DNA from: Ramlibacter monticola
GTDB lineage: Bacteria > Pseudomonadota > Gammaproteobacteria > Burkholderiales > Burkholderiaceae_C
NCBI RefSeq assembly: GCF_016722785.1
Contig: NZ_JAEQNE010000003.1
Span: forward strand, 111,001-175,000
Direction: 5' to 3'
Length of the DNA: 64,000 nucleotides
Position 1 is the first letter of the stretch. Each line of letters opens with the position of its first letter. Below the pieces are notes generated by a model that did not search any database, was not told the DNA's origin, and saw nothing but the letters and a program-made list of their open reading frames with translations. The position numbers were made by a program, and so were the translations under genes. Positions 9,426-17,706 of this stretch are shown piece after piece.

Positions 9426-10403
9426 TCAGTAGAGGCCGTGCACGCGGGCGTGCAGGCGGGAGAGTCCGAGCAGGGCGTCGGTGAAGGGCGTGGCCACGCC
9501 GGTCATCTCGCCCATCTCCTTCACCACGGTGACCAGGGCGTCGATCTCGACCGGCTTGCCGGCTTCCACATCCTGCAGCATCGAGGTCTTGAAGGCGCCC
9601 AGCTTGCGCGTGACCTGGTGGCGGTCCTCCGGCTGCTGCGCGATCGGGATGCCGATGCGTTCGCCGATCTCGCGTGCTTCCAGCATCACGCGCGAGATGA
9701 AGGCGCGCACCAGGTCGTCGTTGAGGATGAGGTCGGTGGTGGCGCCGGTCATCGCGCTGACGGGGTTGACCGTCATGTTGCCCCACAGCTTGTACCAGGC
9801 GTCCTTCTGGATCTGCTCGGAGACGACCGCCTCGAAGCCGGCTTCCGCCAGCAGCGCGCCCAGGCGCTGCACGCGCTCGCTCTTCTCGCCGGAGGGCTCG
9901 CCGAGGATCAGCCGGTTGCCGAAGTGGTGCTGCACGTGGCCGGGAGAGCGCAGCGCGCAGCTGGCGTGCACCACGCAGCCGACGATGTGGCGCGCTGGAA
10001 CCGCTTCCGCGATCGTGCCGTCCGGGTCGATCGACTTCAGGCGCGTGCCCGCGTAGGGGCCGCCGAAGCCCTGGAAGAACCACCAGGGCACGCCGTTCAT
10101 GGCCGTGAGGACGACCGTGTCGGGACCCAGCAGCGGCCGGATCGCCCTGGCGACCTCGGCCATCGCCGGCGCCTTCACGGCGACGATCACCAGGTCCTGC
10201 ACGCCCAGCTCGGCGGGCGAGGCGCTGGCGCGCACCTCTTGCTGCAGCGTCGTGCCGTCTTCGTCCAGCCGCAGGCCGGTCGACTCCAGTGCCTGCAGCG
10301 TCGCGCCGCGGGCGACCACCGACAGCTCGCAACCCGCCCGCGCGAGCTTCGCGCCGATCCAGCCGCCGATGGCGCCGGCGCCGTAGATGCAGACCTTCTT
10401 CAT
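9426..10403 (-). CDS. 2-dehydropantoate 2-reductase family (PanE/ApbA-like)
   Basis: A 325-residue NADPH-dependent ketopantoate-reductase-family protein. The N-terminal dinucleotide-binding motif GAGAIGGWIGAKLA starts at residue 7 and the catalytic-lysine region reads KDAWYKLWGNMTVNPVSAMTG. True PanE makes pantoate for CoA; a second paralogue at 33640 and the location at the end of the hpa gene string suggest this copy may instead reduce some other 2-oxo acid. The start at 10403 (MKKVCIYG) is chosen because the upstream in-frame codons come from a dispersed repeat. Confidence 0.85.
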   Translation of the reverse strand: MKKVCIYGAGAIGGWIGAKLARAGCELSVVARGATLQALESTGLRLDEDGTTLQQEVRASASPAELGVQDLVIVAVKAPAMAEVARAIRPLLGPDTVVLTAMNGVPWWFFQGFGGPYAGTRLKSIDPDGTIAEAVPARHIVGCVVHASCALRSPGHVQHHFGNRLILGEPSGEKSERVQRLGALLAEAGFEAVVSEQIQKDAWYKLWGNMTVNPVSAMTGATTDLILNDDLVRAFISRVMLEAREIGERIGIPIAQQPEDRHQVTRKLGAFKTSMLQDVEAGKPVEIDALVTVVKEMGEMTGVATPFTDALLGLSRLHARVHGLY

Positions 10404-10416
10404 CCCAGCCTCCGCC

Positions 10417-10489
10417 GAGCCGCCTCGAGGAGGCTGGAGCCCCCTCGGGAGGCAGCGCAGTGCCCGTAGTGACAAGCGTGGGGGCTCAT
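10417..10489. repeat. Dispersed intergenic repeat, copy B
   Basis: A 73-base stretch (GAGCCGCC ... CTCGGGAGGCAGC ... AGCGTGGGGGCTCAT) lies between the class II aldolase stop and the panE-like start and overlaps that stop codon. It matches copy A at 9355-9424 in order and orientation with scattered substitutions. Confidence 0.6.
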
Positions 10490-11268
10490 TTCCTGTAGTC
10501 GTCCCCGTGGCGTTTCTCGTAGAGGCGCGTCATGGCGTCGAACACGTCCTGGCCGGCGCCGAATTGCTGGTCGAACTGGAAGGAGTCGTGCGTGGTCTTT
10601 CGCGCCACCGCCTCCGGGACCGCGATGGCGCGGCCCAGCGCCGCCTGCGCCACCTGGATGTCGCAGGCGCGCTGCAGCGTCCACAGGCGCACGAAGGTCA
10701 GGGGCAGCGTCGCGCCCGCGGCCAGCAGGCCGTGGTTGCGCAGGATCATCAGCGGCTTGCGGCCCAGGCTCGCCAGCAGCCGCGGCGCCTCCTCGGCGTG
10801 GATCGTGATGCCCTCGAAGTCGTGGTAGGCCACCATGTCATGCAGCTGCGCCGAATAGAAGTTGTTCTGCGCCAGCCCGCCCTCGGTGCAGGCCACCGCC
10901 AGGCCGTTGGTGGTGTGCGTGTGCATCACGCAGTGCGCATCGGGCACGTGCTCGTGGATGGCCGCATGGATCGTGAAGCCCGCGGGGTTCACCGGCCACG
11001 GGTTGTCGGCGTCGAGCTTGCGGCCTTCGACGTCGATCTTCAGCAGGTTGCTCGCCGTCACCTCGGAGTAGTGCAGCCCGAAGGGGTTGATGAGGAACTG
11101 CTTCTGCCCGCCGGTGACCTCGTCCGGCAGCCGCACCGTGATGTGGTTGTAGATCATCTCGGTCCAGCCGAGCATGTCGAAGATGCGGTAGGCGGCGGCG
11201 AGCTGCACGCGGGCGGACCATTCCTCGGGGTGCAGGCCGGGTGCGCGCGGCTGCAGGACTGCGTTCAT
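10486..11268 (-). CDS. Class II aldolase/adducin family protein
   Basis: A 260-residue member of the zinc-dependent class II aldolase (fuculose-1-phosphate aldolase/adducin) family. Metal-binding histidines are in VMHTHTTNGLA and a further histidine in LRNHGLL; GWTEMIYNHITVRLPDE is the family's N-terminal signature. It starts 10 bases after hpaI and is probably part of the same transcript. It is not a standard step of homoprotocatechuate breakdown, since HpaI already provides the aldolase; it may process a side product or belong to a neighbouring route. Confidence 0.85.
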   Translation of the reverse strand: MNAVLQPRAPGLHPEEWSARVQLAAAYRIFDMLGWTEMIYNHITVRLPDEVTGGQKQFLINPFGLHYSEVTASNLLKIDVEGRKLDADNPWPVNPAGFTIHAAIHEHVPDAHCVMHTHTTNGLAVACTEGGLAQNNFYSAQLHDMVAYHDFEGITIHAEEAPRLLASLGRKPLMILRNHGLLAAGATLPLTFVRLWTLQRACDIQVAQAALGRAIAVPEAVARKTTHDSFQFDQQFGAGQDVFDAMTRLYEKRHGDDYRK

Positions 11269-11278
11269 GGACGGGTCC

Positions 11279-12094
11279 TCAGTAGTTCTGCGGCTTCGCC
11301 GACTGCGGCACGGGGGCCGCGCCCTTGAACTTCGCGGCCAGGGTGCTGGTGCCCTTGACCATCAGGTTGCTGTCGGTGCCCACCGCGATGAAGGTGGCGC
11401 CCATCTCGACGTGCTTCCTCGCCAGCGTCTCGTCGAGCGTCAGGATGCCGACGCCCTTGCCGGCCTTCTGGATGCGCGCGAACAGGTCCTCGTGCATCTT
11501 CATCATCTCGGGATGCCAGGGATCGCCGACGTGGCCGAAGGCGGCGGACAGGTCCGCCGGGCCGACGAACACGCCGTCGATGCCTTCGACGGCCGCGATG
11601 GCGTCCACGTTGCGCACGCCTTCCTGCGTCTCCACCTGCACCAGCAGGCAGACTTCACGGTTCGCTTCCTTCGCGTAGTTGGCGTTGCGGCCCCAGCCGG
11701 AGGCGCGCGTGGCGGCCATGCCGCGGATGCCGTCGGGCGGGTAGCGCATGCAGCGCACCAGCGCGCGCGCCTGGTCGGCGTTGTCCACCATCGGCACCAG
11801 CAGCGTCTGGATGCCGAGGTCGAGGTACTGCTTGATCAGCGCCTGGCCGACGTAGCCGTGCCCCATGGGGATGCGGGCCACGGTCTGCACGCCCGGGTAG
11901 GCGGCGATGATCTGCGACTGGATCATCAGGTTCTGCAGGTCGTTGGGCGTGTGCTCGGAGTCGAGCAGCAGCCAGTCGAAGCCGGCGGCGGCGCAGATCT
12001 CGGTGTTGAGCGGGCCGAGCAGGCTGCACCACAGGCCATACTGCGTGCGCTTGTCCTGCAGGGCCTTCTTGAAGGTGTTGATGGGCGTTTGCAT
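11279..12094 (-). CDS. hpaI: 4-hydroxy-2-oxoheptane-1,7-dioate aldolase HpaI
   Basis: HpaI is the metal-dependent pyruvate aldolase that cleaves 4-hydroxy-2-oxoheptanedioate to pyruvate and succinate semialdehyde, the last Hpa step. This 271-residue protein shows the family residues: His48 in LLLDSEHTPND, Arg74 in VARIP, the metal-binding Glu in VQVETQEGV (about 152) and Asp in GPADLSAAFG (about 178). It follows hpaH by 15 bases. The tail after KFKG is a short Pro/Ala-rich extension. Confidence 0.93.
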   Translation of the reverse strand: MQTPINTFKKALQDKRTQYGLWCSLLGPLNTEICAAAGFDWLLLDSEHTPNDLQNLMIQSQIIAAYPGVQTVARIPMGHGYVGQALIKQYLDLGIQTLLVPMVDNADQARALVRCMRYPPDGIRGMAATRASGWGRNANYAKEANREVCLLVQVETQEGVRNVDAIAAVEGIDGVFVGPADLSAAFGHVGDPWHPEMMKMHEDLFARIQKAGKGVGILTLDETLARKHVEMGATFIAVGTDSNLMVKGTSTLAAKFKGAAPVPQSAKPQNY

Positions 12095-12109
12095 GGTGAC
12101 TCGTCCCCT

Positions 12110-12910
12110 TCAGGTGAATGTGAACGCGAACCGGCCCAGCGGGCCGTAGTCGGCGAGGAAGGCGTCGCCGCGCTGCGCCGGCACCGGCCGGGTGAAGGAG
12201 CCGGCCAGCACGACCTCTCCGGCTTCCAGCCGCTCGCCCCAGGGCGCAAGCTTACGCGCAAGCCAGGCCACGCCCAGCGCGGGATGTCCCTGCACGCCCG
12301 CGGCCAGGCCCGTTTCCTCCACCACGCCGTTCTGGCGCAGGATGGCGCCCACCCAGGGCAGGTCCACCGCGCGCGGGTCGGTCCGGTGGCCGCCCAGGAC
12401 GAGGCCCGCGTTGGCGGCGTTGTCGCTGATGGTGTCGAACACCTTGCGCGGCGCCCTGGTGTGGCGGTCGAACTGCTCGATGCGGGCGTCGATGATCTCG
12501 ATGGCGGGCTGGACGTAGTCGGTGGCCGCCAGCACGTCGTCCACGTCGACCGTGTTGCCCTGGAGCGTCTTCTTGAGGATGAAGGCGAGTTCGACTTCCA
12601 CGCGCGGCGCGATGAAGCGCTGGGTGGGGATCTCGCCGGGTTCGAAGAACATGTCGTCCAGCAGCGTGCCGTAGTCGGGCTCGTCGATCTGGCTGGCCTG
12701 CTGCATGGCGCGCGAGGTGAGGCCGATCTTGTGGCCGCGCACCTGGCGGCCCCCGGCGATCTTCATGGCGACCCAGGTGCGCGAGATGGCGTAGCCGTCC
12801 GCGACGGTCATGCCGGGGAAGCGCTTCGAGAAGTGCTCGACCTGGCGGCGCGACTGCTCCGCTTCGTGCAGTTCGCGGGCGAGTTGCTGGACGAGTTCCT
12901 GGTCGAACAT
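12110..12910 (-). CDS. hpaH: 2-oxo-hept-4-ene-1,7-dioate hydratase HpaH
   Basis: A 266-residue hydratase of the fumarylacetoacetase-like/MhpD fold that adds water to 2-oxohept-4-enedioate, giving the substrate of Hpa[15 protein letters not shown] and [14 protein letters not shown] are the conserved stretches holding acid/base and metal-binding residues. Length is normal for HpaH. It follows hpaF by 28 bases and precedes hpaI by 15, consistent with one operon in pathway order. Confidence 0.93.
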   Translation of the reverse strand: MFDQELVQQLARELHEAEQSRRQVEHFSKRFPGMTVADGYAISRTWVAMKIAGGRQVRGHKIGLTSRAMQQASQIDEPDYGTLLDDMFFEPGEIPTQRFIAPRVEVELAFILKKTLQGNTVDVDDVLAATDYVQPAIEIIDARIEQFDRHTRAPRKVFDTISDNAANAGLVLGGHRTDPRAVDLPWVGAILRQNGVVEETGLAAGVQGHPALGVAWLARKLAPWGERLEAGEVVLAGSFTRPVPAQRGDAFLADYGPLGRFAFTFT

Positions 12911-12938
12911 GAATCTCCTCTGGCGCGAAAACGTGCGC

Positions 12939-13343
12939 CTAACTGCTGAACAGCGGATGCAGCGTGCTGTGCTTCCCGTCGTACACCTGCCCCGCGCTCT
13001 CGTCGATCTGCAGCGTGATTCCGATCAGTTCCTGCGCGAAGATTGGCGCGAAGTGTTCCTTCACCACCGCGAGCAGCCGGTCGCCGGCCTCCTTCTTCAC
13101 CGCCTCGCTGCGGCCCGCCGCCATGCGGATGTTGAGGTACATGAACGCATAGTCGCCCTTGCCGTCGGCTACCGCGTGGTGCGCCGCCGGGTAGGCCAGC
13201 ACCCGCGTACCGCCGGTGGGGAAGACCTGCTTGCCCGCCTCGTCGCGGATCGCGAGCATCGTGTCCGCCAGCTTGCGGCACAGCGCCGTGACGTCCGTCT
13301 TCGGCTCGATGTTGGGGGTGTAGAGGATGACGCAGTGGGGCAT
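12939..13343 (-). CDS. hpaF: 5-carboxymethyl-2-hydroxymuconate isomerase HpaF
   Basis: A 134-residue tautomerase-superfamily isomerase (CHMI) that ketonises 5-carboxymethyl-2-hydroxymuconate. The sequence begins [12 protein letters not shown]; the proline after Met becomes the N-terminal catalytic base after Met removal, as known for the family. It starts 3 bases after the hpaD stop, so the two are tightly coupled. Confidence 0.92.
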   Translation of the reverse strand: MPHCVILYTPNIEPKTDVTALCRKLADTMLAIRDEAGKQVFPTGGTRVLAYPAAHHAVADGKGDYAFMYLNIRMAAGRSEAVKKEAGDRLLAVVKEHFAPIFAQELIGITLQIDESAGQVYDGKHSTLHPLFSS

Positions 13344-13346
13344 GGC

Positions 13347-14273
13347 TCACAGCCGCTGGTTGACGTGGGTGTAGCCCTCGGCCGCCGAGGCCTGCGCCTT
13401 CGGGATCGCGTCGTCCGCGACCGGCGTGACGGGGAACACCGCGTTGATCTGCCCCGTGCCGGAGGCGCCGAAGTAAGGCGTGACCACCTCCGCGCGGCCG
13501 CCGTAGGCCGACCAGCCGAGCGCGCCCAGCAGCATCGCCGTGTCGTGCATGAAGCCCTCGCCGTGGCCCTTGGCCGCGTACTCGGGCAGCATGCCGCAGA
13601 AGGTCTTCCACTCGCCGGCCTGCCACAGGCGGATCACGTCGCGGTCCAGCGTTTCGAGGAACGGGCTCCAGATGCGGAAGGCGTACTCCGGCGCGAGCCC
13701 GTTCTGCGCGAAGCGGTGCGACAGCGATCCGGAGGCGAAGAAGGCCACGGTGCCGTCGTAGTGGTCCTCCACCGCGCGGCGCATCGCCCAGCCCAGCCGG
13801 GCGCTGTCGTTCAGGTAGTGCGCCTGGCAAAGGGCCGAGACCGAGACCACCTTGAAGTGCCGGTCCTGGTTCATGTAGCGCATGGGGACCAGCGTGCCGT
13901 ACTCGGGTGCCAGCGTCGTGCGCTCGTGCGCCAGCGTCTCCACGCCCCAGTCGTTGCACACCTTCGCCAGCAGCCCGCCGAGTTCCGGGTTGCCCGGGAA
14001 GGCGTACTCCATGTTGCTGATGAAGTGCGGCAGCTCGTTGCTGGTGTACAGGCCCTTGAAATCGGGCGCGCAGTTCACGTGGTAGTTGGCGTTGACCAGC
14101 CAGTGGGTATCGAACACCACGATGGTGTCCACCCCGAGCTCGCGGCAGCGCCGGCCGATCTCGATGTGCCCCTCGATGGCGTCCTGCCGCGTGCCATGGC
14201 GCGGGCCCGGCAGCTCGCTCAGGTACATCGAGGGGACGTGCGTGATCTTCGCCGCCAAGGCCAGTTTACCCAT
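13347..14273 (-). CDS. hpaD: 3,4-dihydroxyphenylacetate 2,3-dioxygenase HpaD
   Basis: The ring-cleaving extradiol dioxygenase of the pathway, 308 residues, of the LigB (class III) type as in E. coli HpaD. Likely Fe(II) ligands include the histidine of KITHVPSM near residue 12 and that of VVFDTHWLVN near 57; the GHGEGFMHDTAMLLGALGW block near 235-255 is the family's C-terminal signature. It turns homoprotocatechuate into 5-carboxymethyl-2-hydroxymuconate semialdehyde, the HpaE substrate. Between hpaE and hpaD a 96-bp spacer contains a strong palindrome. Confidence 0.93.
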   Translation of the reverse strand: MGKLALAAKITHVPSMYLSELPGPRHGTRQDAIEGHIEIGRRCRELGVDTIVVFDTHWLVNANYHVNCAPDFKGLYTSNELPHFISNMEYAFPGNPELGGLLAKVCNDWGVETLAHERTTLAPEYGTLVPMRYMNQDRHFKVVSVSALCQAHYLNDSARLGWAMRRAVEDHYDGTVAFFASGSLSHRFAQNGLAPEYAFRIWSPFLETLDRDVIRLWQAGEWKTFCGMLPEYAAKGHGEGFMHDTAMLLGALGWSAYGGRAEVVTPYFGASGTGQINAVFPVTPVADDAIPKAQASAAEGYTHVNQRL

Positions 14274-14294
14274 GCCGTCTCCTGGACGTGAAAG

Positions 14295-14316
14295 CCCCTC
14301 CCCTCGAGGGGAGGGG
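14295..14316. repeat. Perfect 22-bp palindrome between hpaE and hpaD
   Basis: CCCCTCCCCTC is followed directly by its reverse complement, centred at 14305/14306, and then by GTTGGGGTGGGGGG. This looks like a REP-type intergenic palindrome. In the transcript it could act as a processing or stabilising hairpin between hpaE and the downstream genes. It has no following T-run in either direction. Confidence 0.7.
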
Positions 14317-14369
14317 TTGGGGTGGGGGGAGCGTCAATGCGCCCGCCGGAGCGCTGGGGCGGCATCCCA

Positions 14370-15827
14370 TCACGCACCCCAGTGCGGGATGGGATGGTGA
14401 CCCAGCGAAACGGCGACGTTCTTGGGCTCGAGGAACACTTCGTAGCTCCAGGTGCCGCCCTCGCGCCCCGTGCCCGAGGCCTTGGTGCCGCCGAAGGGCT
14501 GGCGCAGGTCGCGCACGTTCTGGCTGTTGACGAAGCACATGCCGGCCTCGATGGCCGCCGCCACGCGGTGCGCCCGGCCCACGTTCTCGGTGAAGACGTA
14601 GGAGGACAGGCCGTAGGCGACGTCGTTGGCGAGGCGCACGGCGTCCTCCTCGGTGTCGAAGGGGATCAGGCAGGCCACCGGCCCGAAGATCTCCTCCTGC
14701 GCGATCTTCATGCGGTTGTCGACGTCGGCGAACACGGTGGGCAGCACGTAGTTGCCCTTCTTCACGCGGCCGGACAGGTGCGGGGTCTCGAGGCCGCCGC
14801 ACAGCAGCGTGGCCCCTTCCTTCTGCCCCTGCTCGATGTAGCCGCGCACCTTGGCCAGGTGGCCCTGCGAGATCATCGGCCCGAGGAGGGTCTTCTCGTC
14901 CAGCGGATCGCCCACGGCGAGCTTCTTCGCCCGCGCGACGAAGCGCTCGGTGAACTTCGCGTAGATCGACTTCTGCACCAGGATGCGGCTGCCGGCGGTG
15001 CAGCGCTCGCCGTTGTTGGAGAAGATCATGAACACGGCGGCGTCCAGCGCGCGTTCGAAGTCCGCGTCCTCGAACACCACGAAGGGGGACTTGCCGCCCA
15101 GCTCCATGCTGAACTTCTTGAGCCCCGCCTCCCTGACGATGCGGTTGCCGGTGGCGGTGGAGCCGGTGAAGGAGATCGCGCGCACGTCGGGATGCCGCAC
15201 CAGCGGCTCGCCCGCCTCCCGGCCGTAGCCGTGCACGATGTTCAGCACCCCGGGCGGGATGCCCGCTTCCAGCGCCAGTTCGCCCAGGCGCGACGCGGTG
15301 AGCGGCGACAGCTCGCTCATCTTCAGCACCGCGGTGTTGCCGAAGGCGAGGCAGGGCGCGACCTTCCAGGTGGCCGTCATGAAGGGCACGTTCCACGGCG
15401 AGATCAGCGCGCACACGCCCACCGGGTGGAACAAGGTGTAGTTCAGGTGCGTGGGCGTGGGATAGGTGTGCCCGTCCACCCGCACGCACATCTCGGCGAA
15501 GTAGTGGAAGTTGTCGGCCGCCCGCGGCACCAGCTGCCTGCCGGTCTGCGCAATGACCTGGCCCGTGTCGTTCGTCTCGGTCTGTGCCAGCTCCGCGACG
15601 TTCAGCGTGATCAGCTCCCCGAGCTTGCGAACGAGCTTCGCGCGTTCCGGGGCGGCCAGCGACGACCATTGCGGGAAGGCCGCCTTCGCCGCGGCCACCG
15701 CCTCGTTCACTTCCGCCTCGCCGCCGGAAGCGACCTCCGCCAGCACCTCCTGCGTCGCCGGGTTGACGGTCTCGAAGTAGTCGCGGCCGGCGACGGACTT
15801 GCCGCCGATCAGGTGGTCGATGCGCAT
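14370..15827 (-). CDS. hpaE: 5-carboxymethyl-2-hydroxymuconate semialdehyde dehydrogenase HpaE
   Basis: A 485-residue NAD-dependent aldehyde dehydrogenase that oxidises the HpaD ring-cleavage product. Visible motifs are the cofactor region SPWNVPFMTATWKVAPCLAFG, FTGSTATG, the catalytic Glu in MELGGKSP and catalytic Cys in NNGERCTAGSR. The start at 15827 (MRIDHLIGG) matches the usual N-terminus; an ATG at 15842 in the same frame is possible. It begins 4 bases after the hpaG2 stop. Confidence 0.93.
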   Translation of the reverse strand: MRIDHLIGGKSVAGRDYFETVNPATQEVLAEVASGGEAEVNEAVAAAKAAFPQWSSLAAPERAKLVRKLGELITLNVAELAQTETNDTGQVIAQTGRQLVPRAADNFHYFAEMCVRVDGHTYPTPTHLNYTLFHPVGVCALISPWNVPFMTATWKVAPCLAFGNTAVLKMSELSPLTASRLGELALEAGIPPGVLNIVHGYGREAGEPLVRHPDVRAISFTGSTATGNRIVREAGLKKFSMELGGKSPFVVFEDADFERALDAAVFMIFSNNGERCTAGSRILVQKSIYAKFTERFVARAKKLAVGDPLDEKTLLGPMISQGHLAKVRGYIEQGQKEGATLLCGGLETPHLSGRVKKGNYVLPTVFADVDNRMKIAQEEIFGPVACLIPFDTEEDAVRLANDVAYGLSSYVFTENVGRAHRVAAAIEAGMCFVNSQNVRDLRQPFGGTKASGTGREGGTWSYEVFLEPKNVAVSLGHHPIPHWGA

Positions 15828-15831
15828 GGGG

Positions 15832-16581
15832 TCAGGCGGCAATGGTGTTCATCAGGGCACCGACGCCCTCGATCTCGGTGACCACGACGTCGCCCACCTT
15901 GCAGTCCACCACGCCGTCGGGCGTGCCGGTGAGGATCAGGTCGCCCGGGTTCAGCGTCATGAAGCCGGAGAAGTACTCGATCAGCCAGGGGATGTCGAAG
16001 ATCATGTCCTTCGTGTTGCCCTGCTGCGTGACGTGGCCGTTGACCGTCGTCCTGAGGGCCAGCGCCATCGGGTCCGCGACGTCCGCGCGGTCCACCAGCC
16101 ACGGGCCCACCGGCGTCGCGCCGTCGCGGTTCTTCACCCGCAGGTTGGGGCGGTACCAGTTCTCGAGGTAGTCGCGGATCGCGTAGTCGTTGGCGACGGT
16201 GTAGCCGGCCACGAAGTCGTAGGCGTCGTCACGCTTCACCTTCCTCGCCTTGCGCCCGACCACCACCGCGAGCTCGCATTCGTAGTGCATGAACTGCACG
16301 TCGGCCGGGCGGCGCGTGGACTGGCGGTGGCCGGTGAGCGCGCGCTCGCCCTTGAGGAACACCAGCGGTTCCTCCGGCGCCTGGAAGGCCAGCTCCTTCG
16401 CGTGGTCGGCGTAGTTGAGGCCCAGGGCCAGGATCGTGCGCGGCTGGTCGGTCGGGGGCAGCGGCGGCAGCCAGGTGACCTGGTCCTGCCAGACGCGCTG
16501 GCCGTCTTCCAGCAGCAGCTGGCCGTCGCGTTCGGTGGCGTTGTGCAGCACGCCCTGGTGCATCACGCGCGCGCGCTTCAT
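15832..16581 (-). CDS. hpaG2: HpaG2-type fumarylacetoacetase-like decarboxylase/isomerase subunit
   Basis: HpaG removes CO2 from 5-oxopent-3-ene-1,2,5-tricarboxylate and isomerises the product. In E. coli one bifunctional HpaG carries two homologous halves; here the halves are separate genes and this 249-residue protein is the C-terminal-like one. Fumarylacetoacetase-fold motifs include LNYADHAKEL, MHYECELAVVVGRKA (metal-binding Glu residues), VANDYAIRD and GDLILTGTPDGV. It overlaps hpaG1 by 4 bases (ATGA). Confidence 0.92.
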   Translation of the reverse strand: MKRARVMHQGVLHNATERDGQLLLEDGQRVWQDQVTWLPPLPPTDQPRTILALGLNYADHAKELAFQAPEEPLVFLKGERALTGHRQSTRRPADVQFMHYECELAVVVGRKARKVKRDDAYDFVAGYTVANDYAIRDYLENWYRPNLRVKNRDGATPVGPWLVDRADVADPMALALRTTVNGHVTQQGNTKDMIFDIPWLIEYFSGFMTLNPGDLILTGTPDGVVDCKVGDVVVTEIEGVGALMNTIAA

Positions 16582-17201
16582 GCGGCCTCCGCGACGAAGG
16601 TGTTGGTGAGGGTGCCCAGCGCCGGCATCTTGATCTCCACGCGGTCGCCCACGCGCACGCGCGGGCGGCCCACGTCGCAACCCAGCATCAGCATGTCGCC
16701 TTCGGCCAGCGTCATGAACTCGCTGACGTCGGCCAGCAGCTTCTCCGCCGGGCGCACCAGCTGCGAGAAGCGCACGGTCTGCTTCAGCTCGCCGTTGACG
16801 CGCACCTCCAGCTTGAACACCGCGGGATCGCCGGCCTCGTTGCGGGCGCGGATGCGGTCTCCGATGCCGAGGAAGCCGTCGAGGCAGTTGAACTTCACCG
16901 GCGGACGGAACAGGCTCTCGTGCGGGATCGCCACGTCGTTCATCAGCAGGTAGCCGGCCACCTCGCGCGCCGACTTCATCACCATCGCCACGGTCGCCCC
17001 GACCTCCACCTCGGCGACGTGGGCGGGCAGCGCGATGGCGCCGCCGTTCTCGGTCCAGGTGTTGGCCGGCTTGACGTACAGGACGGGCGCCTGCGGCGCC
17101 GCCTTGTAGGGGGCTTCGTTCATCTTGGGGCCGAGGGCGTCGAGCTCGCCGCGGAAATTCAGCAGCGTCCCGTACACCGTGCCTCGCTTCACCAGGCTCA
17201 T
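16578..17201 (-). CDS. hpaG1: HpaG1-type fumarylacetoacetase-like decarboxylase/isomerase subunit
   Basis: This 207-residue protein matches the N-terminal half of bifunctional HpaG. It keeps the fold's KPANTW substrate loop and a metal-site region at PAHVAEVEVGATVAMVM, but the usual longer RDYLLAND-type motif appears only as GYLLMNDVAIPHE. Working with HpaG2 it decarboxylates and isomerises the C7 intermediate. Start and stop overlap hpaR and hpaG2 by 4 bases each, so the three genes are translationally coupled. Confidence 0.9.
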   Translation of the reverse strand: MSLVKRGTVYGTLLNFRGELDALGPKMNEAPYKAAPQAPVLYVKPANTWTENGGAIALPAHVAEVEVGATVAMVMKSAREVAGYLLMNDVAIPHESLFRPPVKFNCLDGFLGIGDRIRARNEAGDPAVFKLEVRVNGELKQTVRFSQLVRPAEKLLADVSEFMTLAEGDMLMLGCDVGRPRVRVGDRVEIKMPALGTLTNTFVAEAA

Positions 17202-17659
17202 GCTTGCTCCAGTGCGATGAGTTCGTCCAGCAGCGCATAGAGCTGCGCCAGCTTCTGCCTGCCCAGCGACTTCTCCAGCCACTGGTAGTGCCTTTCGACG
17301 GTGGTCGACAGGCGCTCCACCATCTTCAATCCCTTCGCCGTCGCCTCCACCACCGTGCGGCGCTGGTCGGCCGGATCGCGGGCGCGGCGGACCAGCCCGT
17401 CGCGCTCCATGCGCGCCAGCACGCCCGTGAGGCTGGGGCCCAGGATGTAGGCCTCGCGCGCGACCCGGCCCGTCTCCAGCGTGCCGTGCTCGCCGAGCAC
17501 GCGCAGCACGCGCCACTGCTGGTCCGACAGGCCGTGCTCGCGCAGGCTGGGCCGGGTGCGCGTCATGAGGGACTCGCGCGCCTGCAGCAGCAGGCGCGGG
17601 AGGTTGCGGTGCGCGAAGGCGGGGCTCACGTCGTTGCGGGTCGCAGAGTTATTTAACAT
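17198..17659 (-). CDS. hpaR: MarR-family repressor HpaR
   Basis: A 153-residue winged-helix regulator that closely follows known HpaR proteins: the RLLLQARESLMTRTRPSLREHGLSDQQWRVLR dimerisation and first-helix region is given here only by its span (residues 21-52), followed by the recognition part around ILGPSLTGVLARMERDGLV. HpaR represses hpa genes and is released by the aromatic substrate or a relative. It is the first gene of the operon. Its ATG lies inside a perfect 16-bp palindrome, a likely autoregulatory site. The ribosome binding site is weak (GAGA). Confidence 0.92.
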   Translation of the reverse strand: MLNNSATRNDVSPAFAHRNLPRLLLQARESLMTRTRPSLREHGLSDQQWRVLRVLGEHGTLETGRVAREAYILGPSLTGVLARMERDGLVRRARDPADQRRTVVEATAKGLKMVERLSTTVERHYQWLEKSLGRQKLAQLYALLDELIALEQA

Positions 17660-17666
17660 GTTAAAT
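17651..17666. promoter_or_regulatory. Probable HpaR operator over the hpaR start codon
   Basis: ATTTAACATGTTAAAT is a perfect 16-bp palindrome and an AT-rich island in very GC-rich DNA. The hpaR start codon (17657-17659 on the minus strand) sits at its centre. MarR proteins bind palindromes of this size and composition, so autorepression of the hpa operon is the natural reading; binding is inferred, not shown. Confidence 0.65.
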
Positions 17667-17706
17667 GAATCTCGCCCGTCGTCAAGCGGGGCCTTCGCCC
17701 CCGGCT

